Below, piece after piece: positions 1-6,906 of a stretch of DNA of 9,156 bases. Below the pieces are notes generated by a model, which saw nothing but the letters and a program-made list of their open reading frames with translations, ran no database searches and was not told the DNA's origin. The position numbers were made by a program, and so were the translations under genes. Where the stretch lies: assembly GCA_017620435.1 (NCBI GenBank), contig JAFZQL010000223.1:1-9156 (forward strand), read 5' to 3'. Numbering within the stretch: position 1 is the first letter of the stretch; each line of letters opens with the position of its first letter. Source of the stretch: Erysipelotrichaceae bacterium. Its GTDB lineage: Bacteria > Bacillota_I > Bacilli_A > Erysipelotrichales > Erysipelotrichaceae.

Positions 1-837
1 AAAACTCTGGAAATAAAGAATCTTCATGTATCTGTAGAAGATAAGGAAATACTGAAAGGTGTAGATCTAAGCGTCAATCAGGGAGAAGCGCATGCCCTGA
101 TGGGACCCAACGGCAATGGCAAATCTACGCTACTGGCGGCAGTTATGGGCGATCCCCGTTATACGGTAACGGAAGGTTCTATCCTGTATGGCGGCGAAGA
201 TGTACTGAAGATGCCGGTTAACGAAAGAAGTATAGCCGGACTGTTTTTAGGCATGCAGTATCCGCAGGAAATACCGGGAGTAACCAACAGCGATTTTCTC
301 CGTGCCGCGATCAATGTCAGAAGAGAATCGCCAATCTCGCTGTTCCAGTTCATTAAACAGATGGATAAAACGATCTCTGACCTGCAAATGAACGAAGATC
401 TGGCACACAGATTTCTGAATGAAGGATTCTCCGGCGGCGAAAAGAAACGGAACGAGATCGTGCAGCTGGAGATGCTGAAACCTTCTCTGGCGATGCTGGA
501 TGAGATCGACAGCGGTCTGGACGTCGATGCGATCAAGATCGTAGCCGATGCAATCAACAACGTCAGAAGACAATACAACATGTCCCTGATCATTGTATCC
601 CATTACGAGCGTTTTCTGGAGCTGATCAGACCGGAGTATACCCATGTGCTGGTGAACGGCAGGATCGCGCTGAACGGCGGTCCGGAACTGTATGAACGTA
701 TCGACAAGAAAGGATACGACTGGATCTACAGGGAATACGAAATCGAACCGGAAAAAACGCAGAAACAGGAGAACAGCAGAGTATCCATCGGATCCTGTGC
801 AGTAAGAGAAAACCTGGAAGGTAAGACCGGCAGATGA
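1..837 (+). CDS. sufC: SufC, Fe-S cluster assembly ATPase (5' partial)
   Basis: ATPase subunit of the SufBCD scaffold; ATP binding and hydrolysis drive the SufB-SufD rearrangement during cytosolic Fe-S cluster assembly. The reading frame is open from base 1 (KTLEIKNLHVSVEDKEILKG), which matches the normal SufC N-terminus, so the start codon probably lies just before the window; the internal ATG at 100 sits inside the Walker A region and is not the start. Seen: Walker A GPNGNGKST (103-129), the conserved MQYP Q-loop region (about 253-264), signature FSGGEKKRNE (427-456), Walker B LAMLDE (487-504), D-loop SGLD, and the switch His (601-603). At 278 visible residues it exceeds the usual 250-260; the excess is a polar tail of about 27 residues containing one Cys (796-798). 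Its stop overlaps the sufD start (ATGA, 834-837), suggesting translational coupling. The family call is firm; the role of the tail is unknown. Confidence 0.97.
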   Translation, partial: KTLEIKNLHVSVEDKEILKGVDLSVNQGEAHALMGPNGNGKSTLLAAVMGDPRYTVTEGSILYGGEDVLKMPVNERSIAGLFLGMQYPQEIPGVTNSDFLRAAINVRRESPISLFQFIKQMDKTISDLQMNEDLAHRFLNEGFSGGEKKRNEIVQLEMLKPSLAMLDEIDSGLDVDAIKIVADAINNVRRQYNMSLIIVSHYERFLELIRPEYTHVLVNGRIALNGGPELYERIDKKGYDWIYREYEIEPEKTQKQENSRVSIGSCAVRENLEGKTGR

Positions 838-1637
838 ATATCGGACAGGATTGCAGAATAAAACTGAACGGTGGATTTCAGACCTTTGAGATCGATACCG
901 ACCGGGATCTGAAACTGGAGCTTGAGATTGCCGATTCGGGCAATGCCTTTTTCCGTATCCGTAATGCCGGGAAGATCGAGATAAACGCTTCTGTTCCGGA
1001 AGGCAAGGATGTTTCCGTTCTGTTCTGGAATGATTCTGATCAAAGAATTGAAACGTTAGAGACCTATCAGGTAGAGAAACAGGGAAGTCTGCATCTTGCC
1101 TATGGCGAATGTAATGCAGGAGATACAGACAGAAATGTCGAGGTATCTCTGGAAGGGAAATCCGCTCATGCGGATCTGAACAGCGCTTCTTTGGCAAGAA
1201 GCAGGAAAGATTACCGGATGTCCGTGATAAACAGGGCCGAGAGAAGCTCTGCAGAAATAAAGAACTATGCCGTTGTTCTAAAAGACGGAAAACTGATGAT
1301 CGATGCAATCGGCAAGATCGTCAACGGCGCTGTCAGATCAAAGAGCCATCAGGTATCAAGAGCCTTATCTTTTGAAGAAGGACAGAATACGACGATTTTA
1401 CCGGAGCTGCTGATCGATGAGAATGATGTCGAAGCCTCTCATGCGATGTCGATCGGCAGAGTCGATGTAGATCAGCTCTACTACATGATGTCCAGAGGAC
1501 TGGACATGAAAGAATGCACGATGCTGATATCCCTGGGCTATCTGCTTCCGATCGTCGATGTCATTTCCGATACCGATATGAGACTGACGTTAAGAAATGA
1601 ACTGGAAAGGAAAATCACAGAGTTATGTTTGATGTAA
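834..1637 (+). CDS. sufD: SufD, Fe-S assembly scaffold subunit (short form)
   Basis: Paralogue and partner of SufB in the SufBCD complex. The protein has 267 residues, against roughly 420-440 for well-studied SufD. What remains is a beta-strand-rich central part (about residues 15-190, expected beta-helix) and the C-terminal helical region, DVDQLYYMMSRGLDMKECTM (211-230), which closely resembles the matching part of SufB. The motif EASHAMSIGR carries His203. It lies 65 residues from the C-terminus, against 64 for E. coli SufD His360, the residue proposed to help hold the nascent cluster at the SufB-SufD interface. The N-terminal helical domain is missing; upstream is sufC in another frame, so this is not a start-choice error. 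The start ATG overlaps the sufC stop by 4 bases, and the end overlaps sufS by 13 bases. The SufB/SufD family call is secure; SufD follows from position, length and His203. Confidence 0.9.
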   Translation: MNIGQDCRIKLNGGFQTFEIDTDRDLKLELEIADSGNAFFRIRNAGKIEINASVPEGKDVSVLFWNDSDQRIETLETYQVEKQGSLHLAYGECNAGDTDRNVEVSLEGKSAHADLNSASLARSRKDYRMSVINRAERSSAEIKNYAVVLKDGKLMIDAIGKIVNGAVRSKSHQVSRALSFEEGQNTTILPELLIDENDVEASHAMSIGRVDVDQLYYMMSRGLDMKECTMLISLGYLLPIVDVISDTDMRLTLRNELERKITELCLM

Positions 1638-2845
1638 ATGAAGTACGGAAAGATTTTCCTATGATCATGAATCATCCGGATATGATTTATTTTGATAATG
1701 GAGCTACTACCTATAAACCGCATTGTGTACTGGATGCGATGATGGAATACTATACTTGCTACAACAGCAATATCGAACGGGGAGACTATGATACGGCAAT
1801 CCGAGCCGATAAGGCCTATGCACATACCAGGGAATCGGTAGCGAAACTGGTGAACTGTGAAACGAAGGAAGTCGTCTTCCTGGCAAATGTTACAGCCGCC
1901 TTGAATCAGGTTGCCTACGGTCTTGCAAAGGATCATCTGAAAGAGGGCGATACTGTTCTGTTAAGTGAAGCGGAACATGCCAGCAATCTTCTGCCGTGGT
2001 TCTCTCTGTCGAAACAGAAAGGATTCAGGATCCATTATATTCCTCTGGATCAGCAGGCCAATGCGGATCCGGAAGCCCTGGAGAGATGTCTGGATGATAG
2101 TGTAAAAGTCATATCTCTTGCTTATGTGAGCAATGTTTTGGGATCCGTGCAGCCGATCAAAGAGATCTGCAGGATCGCACATGAAAGAAATATCCTGGTA
2201 TGTGTCGACGGAGCACAGGCGATCGGACATCGTAAAATCGATTTCAAGGATCTGGATGCGGATTTCTTCTGTTTCTCATCCCACAAGATGTGCGGTCCGG
2301 ACGGGGTAGGCGTTCTGATCGGAAAGTATCCACTGCTGCAGGAAATGGATCCGCTGCTGCTGGGCGGCGGCATGAATGCCCGTTTCTATGCGGACGGTTC
2401 CTATATACTGAAAGACGCTCCGGAGAAATTCGAGGCCGGAACACCGAACATCGAAGGTGTCATCGGTCTTTCTGCGGCCTGTGAATATCTGATGAGTCTG
2501 GGAATGGATCAGATCCATGCGTATGAGAAGGAATTAAGAAGCCACTTTATCGATCAGATCAAAGATCTGGACCAGATCATCCTGTACAATCCGGATAATC
2601 TGAGCGGACCTGTCACATTTAACGTGAAAGACATTTTTGCGCAGGATGTCGCCGGATATCTGGCATCGAAAGGAATCGCTGTAAGATCCGGCAATCACTG
2701 TGCCAAGATCCTGCATGAAATCATCGGTACGGATCAGAGTGTCAGGGCATCTCTGTATTTCTACAATACGAAAGAAGAGATAGACAGATTTGTTGAGGCG
2801 CTGAAGGGTCTTTCCCTGGAATCGGCGATCGATGTGTTTATTTAG
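1625..2845 (+). CDS. sufS: SufS, PLP-dependent cysteine desulfurase
   Basis: Group II (SufS-type) cysteine desulfurase of 406 residues, the usual length. It removes sulfur from L-cysteine as an enzyme-bound persulfide and passes it to SufU. Seen: the N-terminal YFDNGATTYKP substrate/cofactor loop (about residues 19-29), EAEHASNLLPW (about 115-125), DGAQAIGH in the PLP-binding region (about 195-202), the PLP Schiff-base lysine K221 in SSHKMCGPDG (codon 2285-2287), and the catalytic C359 in RSGNHCAK (codon 2699-2701). B. subtilis SufS has K224 and C361 at these places. The active-site loop reads GNHC where many homologues have GHHC. The start ATG lies inside the 3' end of sufD (13-base overlap), with only a weak purine-rich site (GGAAAGG) upstream, so coupling to sufD is likely. 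The stop TAG forms part of the sufU ribosome binding site. Function is confident. Confidence 0.97.
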   Translation: MFDVNEVRKDFPMIMNHPDMIYFDNGATTYKPHCVLDAMMEYYTCYNSNIERGDYDTAIRADKAYAHTRESVAKLVNCETKEVVFLANVTAALNQVAYGLAKDHLKEGDTVLLSEAEHASNLLPWFSLSKQKGFRIHYIPLDQQANADPEALERCLDDSVKVISLAYVSNVLGSVQPIKEICRIAHERNILVCVDGAQAIGHRKIDFKDLDADFFCFSSHKMCGPDGVGVLIGKYPLLQEMDPLLLGGGMNARFYADGSYILKDAPEKFEAGTPNIEGVIGLSAACEYLMSLGMDQIHAYEKELRSHFIDQIKDLDQIILYNPDNLSGPVTFNVKDIFAQDVAGYLASKGIAVRSGNHCAKILHEIIGTDQSVRASLYFYNTKEEIDRFVEALKGLSLESAIDVFI

Positions 2846-2849
2846 GAGG
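2844..2849 (+). promoter_or_regulatory. Strong Shine-Dalgarno site of sufU
   Basis: AGGAGG lies 7 bases before the sufU ATG (2857) and overlaps the sufS stop codon TAG (2843-2845). It is the only full consensus ribosome binding site in the window; the other start codons have weak sites or none. This may give SufU independent and relatively high translation within the operon; the level is inferred. Confidence 0.85.
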
Positions 2850-2856
2850 AAAGAAG

Positions 2857-3315
2857 ATGAGTAGAACAGATGAACTGCTGAATGATCCTGTATTTCTAAG
2901 AGAGCTGGTCATGGATCATTACAAATATCCTCATCATCACGGGCTGATCGACAGGAAGGATCTTCTGTCCAGACATATGGCATCCGACAGCTGTATCGAT
3001 GATATTACCGTACAGGCCGATATTAAGGACGGTCTTATTAAAGATGTCCGTTTCGACGGCGTTGCCTGTACGATATCGACTGCTTCTACTTCGATGATGA
3101 GCGATCTGCTGATCGGAAAAACGCTGGAGGAAGCCAGAGATATCATCAGCAACTATCTGGAAATGATCGAAAACAGGGAGTATGATCCGGATAAACTGGA
3201 AGAAGCAGTAGCGTTTAAGAATGTCTATAAACAGGCAAACCGCATAAAATGCGCAACAATAGGCTGGAAAGCGATGCAGGAAATGATCGACGAAAGTGAG
3301 AACAGGAATGGCTGA
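2857..3315 (+). CDS. sufU: SufU, zinc-dependent sulfurtransferase partner of SufS
   Basis: IscU/NifU-like protein of 152 residues. In Bacillota with this operon, SufU accepts sulfur from SufS through a zinc-bound site and delivers it to SufBCD. The expected ligands are present: C46 and D48 in SCIDD, C71 in GVACTIS, and C132 in RIKCATIGWKA, corresponding to B. subtilis SufU C41, D43, C66 and C128. The long spacing between C71 and C132 includes the roughly 20-residue insertion that separates SufU from IscU. The first ligand motif is SDSCIDD rather than the usual NPxCGD, so Cys-x-Asp is kept but the flanking Pro and Gly are lost. The start is well defined by the AGGAGG site. It lies 11 bases after sufS and overlaps sufB by 8 bases if sufB starts at its ATG. 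Confidence 0.95.
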   Translation: MSRTDELLNDPVFLRELVMDHYKYPHHHGLIDRKDLLSRHMASDSCIDDITVQADIKDGLIKDVRFDGVACTISTASTSMMSDLLIGKTLEEARDIISNYLEMIENREYDPDKLEEAVAFKNVYKQANRIKCATIGWKAMQEMIDESENRNG

Positions 3316-4720
3316 TCGTAGAAAAGAAGATGCGATCTATGCGCAGGACGACTATAAATACGGTTTCCATGACGATGTAGAATCGCTGATCGATACCGGA
3401 AAGGGTCTAAGCGAGGAGATCGTCCGTAAGATCTCTGCCTACAAGAATGAGCCGGAATGGATGTGTGAATTCCGGGTCAAGGCTTTTCATGTCTTTGAAA
3501 AGATGGAAATGCAGAAATGGGGTCCGGATCTGTCCGATATCGATTTCCAGGATTTTACCTACTACCGCAAGGCGTCGCAGGAAACCGAAAAAAGCTGGGA
3601 AGATGTACCGGAAGAGATCAAGAATACATTTGAAAAACTGGGTATCCCGGAGGCCGAAAGAAAGTATCTGGCCGGCGTAACGACGCAGTACGAATCGGAA
3701 GCCGTCTATCATAACATGCTGGAAGAGGTGAAAGAGAAGGGTGTCATCTTTCTGGATATCGACAGTGCTCTGAAGGAATATCCCGATCTGTTTAAAAAGT
3801 ATTTCGCAACAATTGTTCCGCCTACCGACAACAAGCTGGCAGCGTTAAACTCCGCCGTATGGTCGGGAGGAAGTTTTATCTATGTTCCGAAAGGCGTAGA
3901 ACTGGAAAAACCGCTGCAGTCCTATTTCCGTATCAATTCGGAAGCCATGGGACAGTTTGAAAGATCGATCATCATCGTCGATGACGGGGCAAAATGCTCC
4001 TATGTCGAAGGCTGCACCGCTCCCCAGTATTCTAAAGATTCCATGCATGCGGCGGTCGTCGAGGTATTTGTCGGTGAAGGCGCTACCTGCAGGTATTCTT
4101 CCGTTCAGAACTGGTCCGGAAATATCCTGAATCTGGTAACGAAAAGAGCCAAGGTAGAAGCCCATGGAACCATGGAATGGATAGACGGCAATATCGGTTC
4201 ACGGATCTCCATGAAATACCCGGCATGTATCCTGGCGGGAGAATACGCTCATGGCTTGTGCATTTCGATCGCTGTGGGATCCAAGGGACAGGAACAGGAC
4301 ACAGGCGCCAAGATGATTCATCTGGCTCCGCATACTTCTTCTTCCATCGTTTCCAAGTCTGTATCGCGTAGCGGAGGTATCACGAATTTCCGTGACTGGA
4401 TCCGTATCGGCAAAAGAGCCGACTATTCCAAAGCCAAGATCGAATGCGATACACTGATCCTGGATGATATTTCAAAAAGCGATACGATTCCGAAGAATAC
4501 AAACGAGAATCATCTTTCAACGATCGAACATGAAGCAAAAGTCTCCAAGATCTCGGAAGATGAACTGTTTTATCTGATGAGCAGGGGTTTAAGCGAATCC
4601 CAGGCGACGGAAATGATCGTCATGGGTTTCCTGGAGCCGTTTACCAGAGAACTTCCGATGGAATATGCGGTAGAACTCAATCAGCTGCTGAAACTGGATA
4701 TGGAAGGAGCTATAGGATAG
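3308..4720 (+). CDS. sufB: SufB, Fe-S cluster assembly scaffold subunit
   Basis: Main scaffold subunit of SufBCD, where sulfur arrives and the nascent cluster is formed before transfer to apoproteins. I chose the ATG at 3308 (MADRRKEDAIYAQDDYKYGF), giving 470 residues, because it matches the usual SufB N-terminus; the frame also offers a GTG at 3296 that would add MRTG. Seen: YKYGFHDD near the N-terminus, the PEWMCEFRVKA segment, and a long beta-helix core with VWSGGSFIYVPKG, VEGCTAPQY and GNIGSRISMKYPA. C380 in IECDTLIL (codon 4445-4447) lies 91 residues from the C-terminus, exactly as does E. coli SufB Cys405, the proposed sulfur acceptor. The C-terminal EHEAKVSKISEDELFYLMSRG and MEYAVELNQLL are typical of the family. 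The stop codon is embedded in the terminator hairpin. This is the last gene of the suf operon. Confidence 0.96.
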   Translation: MADRRKEDAIYAQDDYKYGFHDDVESLIDTGKGLSEEIVRKISAYKNEPEWMCEFRVKAFHVFEKMEMQKWGPDLSDIDFQDFTYYRKASQETEKSWEDVPEEIKNTFEKLGIPEAERKYLAGVTTQYESEAVYHNMLEEVKEKGVIFLDIDSALKEYPDLFKKYFATIVPPTDNKLAALNSAVWSGGSFIYVPKGVELEKPLQSYFRINSEAMGQFERSIIIVDDGAKCSYVEGCTAPQYSKDSMHAAVVEVFVGEGATCRYSSVQNWSGNILNLVTKRAKVEAHGTMEWIDGNIGSRISMKYPACILAGEYAHGLCISIAVGSKGQEQDTGAKMIHLAPHTSSSIVSKSVSRSGGITNFRDWIRIGKRADYSKAKIECDTLILDDISKSDTIPKNTNENHLSTIEHEAKVSKISEDELFYLMSRGLSESQATEMIVMGFLEPFTRELPMEYAVELNQLLKLDMEGAIG

Positions 4721-4732
4721 CTCCTTTTTCTT
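4704..4732 (+). terminator. Intrinsic terminator of the suf operon
   Basis: AAGGAGCTAT (4704-4713) pairs perfectly with ATAGCTCCTT (4717-4726) around a three-base loop AGG, followed by a T-rich run (TTTTTCTT, 4725-4732, its first two bases shared with the stem). The sufB stop codon TAG (4718-4720) is inside the 3' arm, so the 5' arm is translated. This is a classic Rho-independent terminator and separates the suf operon from the priA operon. Confidence 0.9.
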
Positions 4733-4740
4733 GTTATAAT
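4732..4740 (+). promoter_or_regulatory. Extended -10 promoter for priA-rsmB-rlmN
   Basis: TGTTATAAT contains a perfect TATAAT (4735-4740) preceded by TG one base upstream, the extended -10 pattern. No convincing -35 box is present at 16-18 bases spacing, where the terminator stem lies; an extended -10 can compensate for that. By standard geometry the transcription start falls at about 4747, the A of the priA ATG, predicting a leaderless or nearly leaderless mRNA. Confidence 0.65.
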
Positions 4741-4746
4741 GATGGT

Positions 4747-6906
4747 ATGTATCTGATCGAAGTCTATGTCACCAATGCCAGTCTGAATGTCAACAGGCCG
4801 TTTACCTACTATTCTGATGTACCAGTAACAAGATTCTGTAGGGTAAAGGTCGTATTTCATAATGCTTCGATTCATGCGATCGTATCGGGATGCAGATATA
4901 CGGATAAGGATCTACAGGAAATCCGGGAAGAGCTCGGTTTTGAACCGTCTCCGATACTGGAAGTAGTCGACAGCGAGCCTGTATTGTCCGACGAGCTTTT
5001 TGATCTTGCGTTCTGGCTTTCAAGAACTACGATATCGCCGCTGATCAGCTGTCTCAATGCGATGCTGCCGAAGACTTTAAAAACCGATCGGACCATCAGA
5101 AATCCGAAAATGATCAGAAGGATCAGAAAGAATCCGGGAGAATTCGATCTGACGGAAAAACAGAGAGCTGTGTTTGAACAGCTGCAGGATGATATGAGTC
5201 TGTCCGATGCGAATAAGATCATTGCCGGAATCATCAGGAAACTGTTTGAAAAAGGAGCAGTCAGCGAATACACATCCGAGGCTGAATATCAGAACAAGCC
5301 GGTATCTTCCACTGTTTTTAAACAGCTGACACAGGATCAGCAGAAAGCCTATGATACGATCATTCAGACCGATAAGACCGTATCGCTGCTGTTTGGCGTA
5401 ACCGGAAGCGGCAAGACGGAAGTCTATCTGCATCTTGCGAGACACTATCTGAAGCAGGACAGGGAAGTACTGATCCTGGTGCCGGAGATCTCGCTGACTC
5501 CGCAGATGATACAGCGGGTAAAGGAACGTTTTGAAGATGTCGTTTTCTACCATTCCGAACTGTCCGATCAGGAAAGATATGAACAGTACAAGAGAGTAAA
5601 ACAGGGTGAGGTCAGGATCGTCGTCGGAACCAGAAGCGCAGTATTTCTGCCGTTTAAGAAACTGGGTATGATCATCATCGACGAAGAACACGATCAGTCT
5701 TACAAACAGGACAATGTACCTTGCTACCAGGCAAAAAACGTCGCTTTTAAAAGAGCTCTGACTCATGAGGCAAAAGTTCTTCTGGCAAGCGCTACGCCTT
5801 CGCTGGAATCCTATACCAGAGCTTTGAGAGGCGATTATGAGTTTCTCCAGCTGCGTAAGCGGATCAATCTGAATCTGCCGGAAATAAAAGTCATAGATCT
5901 TGCCGGACAGATCCGTAAAAGAGATTCCTACATCATATCCAGACCGCTTGACGAGGCAATCAGAGAGACGCTGAATAACAGTAAACAGGTGATCATTTTA
6001 CTCAATAGGAGGGGCTATTCGCCAATCATCAAGTGCAGCGAGTGTTCTACGACTCTGATGTGTACAGACTGTGATACACCTTTGAATTATCATAAAGATG
6101 AGAATGTACTGAAGTGTCATCAGTGCGGAAAGACGTACCGCATACCGAAAACATGTCCCAACTGCGGCAAGGACAGCCTGATCTACTACGGTTTTGGTAC
6201 AAAAAGAGTGGAAGAAGAGCTCCATAGACGATATCCGCAGGCCAGAATCGAAAGAATGGACCGGGATAACGTTGAAAGAAAAGGAGCACATGAAAGCATT
6301 CTGAAACGTTTTGAATGTCACGAGACAGATATTCTGATCGGGACGCAGATGATCGCCAAAGGTCTGGATTATCCCGATGTGACACTGGTAGGCATTCTTA
6401 ACGCCGATGCCGGACTGATGCATCAGGACTACAACTCGGCCAAGATGACTTTCGATCTGCTGATGCAGGCATCGGGAAGATCCGGCAGAGCCGACAGCAA
6501 GGGTCAGGTCATCATTCAGGCATTCAATACCGAACAGTATGCGATCAGAGCGGTCATGAATCAGGACTACACATATTTTTACCGCATTGAAATGAACTAT
6601 CGCGAAAAGACCGGCTATCCGCCGTATTCTCACATCATTGAGATCATCGTATCCGATACCAGTGAAACAAGACTGATGAGTTCGGCAGAAGCTCTGGACA
6701 AGCAGATAAGCAGGCTGAGATACAAGAAATATCGTCTCTATGAGATGGCAAAGATCAAAAAACAGTATAGAAGACGGATCCTGATCATGGATAAGGATCT
6801 CATCAGCATGCTGAAAGATCTGCAGAAGATCATCGACAGATATCTGAAGAAAAACAATGTATCCAGGATCAAAGTAGATATTGATCCGTTATATCTTGAA
6901 TCATGA
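4747..6906 (+). CDS. priA: PriA, primosomal replication-restart helicase
   Basis: DEAH-type 3'-5' DNA helicase that recognises stalled or collapsed forks and starts primosome reloading. The 719 residues include an N-terminal 3'-DNA-binding domain (about 1-100, starting MYLIEVYVTN, so the start fits the family), a winged-helix region (about 110-190), and Walker A GVTGSGKT (217-224). DEEH (312-315) and SATP (348-351) follow. A zinc region has four Cys pairs (C430/C433, C439/C442, C457/C460, C470/C473). The helicase C-terminal lobe includes IGTQMIAKGLDYPDV and motif VI GRSGR (577-581; GRAGR is commoner). All catalytic and zinc residues are present. No Shine-Dalgarno site precedes the ATG, and a TATAAT ends 6 bases upstream. 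Its stop overlaps the rsmB start (ATGA, 6903-6906). Identification is secure. Confidence 0.97.
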   Translation: MYLIEVYVTNASLNVNRPFTYYSDVPVTRFCRVKVVFHNASIHAIVSGCRYTDKDLQEIREELGFEPSPILEVVDSEPVLSDELFDLAFWLSRTTISPLISCLNAMLPKTLKTDRTIRNPKMIRRIRKNPGEFDLTEKQRAVFEQLQDDMSLSDANKIIAGIIRKLFEKGAVSEYTSEAEYQNKPVSSTVFKQLTQDQQKAYDTIIQTDKTVSLLFGVTGSGKTEVYLHLARHYLKQDREVLILVPEISLTPQMIQRVKERFEDVVFYHSELSDQERYEQYKRVKQGEVRIVVGTRSAVFLPFKKLGMIIIDEEHDQSYKQDNVPCYQAKNVAFKRALTHEAKVLLASATPSLESYTRALRGDYEFLQLRKRINLNLPEIKVIDLAGQIRKRDSYIISRPLDEAIRETLNNSKQVIILLNRRGYSPIIKCSECSTTLMCTDCDTPLNYHKDENVLKCHQCGKTYRIPKTCPNCGKDSLIYYGFGTKRVEEELHRRYPQARIERMDRDNVERKGAHESILKRFECHETDILIGTQMIAKGLDYPDVTLVGILNADAGLMHQDYNSAKMTFDLLMQASGRSGRADSKGQVIIQAFNTEQYAIRAVMNQDYTYFYRIEMNYREKTGYPPYSHIIEIIVSDTSETRLMSSAEALDKQISRLRYKKYRLYEMAKIKKQYRRRILIMDKDLISMLKDLQKIIDRYLKKNNVSRIKVDIDPLYLES

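Noticed and set aside
100..102. ATG at 100 as the start of sufC
   Set aside because: It is two codons before the core Walker A glycines and would remove the first strands of the ATPase; the frame is open and SufC-like from base 1.
247..1308. 353-codon open frame on the minus strand across sufC and sufD
   Set aside because: It crosses two well-supported genes, its product is rich in Arg, Ser, His and Phe with no recognisable domain, and there is no sign of a promoter or ribosome binding site. It is a shadow of codon bias on the other strand.
5077..5766. 229-codon minus-strand open frame inside priA
   Set aside because: It lies wholly opposite the conserved helicase core of PriA, and its product resembles no family I recognise.
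5998..6633. 211-codon minus-strand open frame inside priA
   Set aside because: It is antisense to the zinc-binding and C-terminal helicase regions; its composition is explained by the sense-strand codons.
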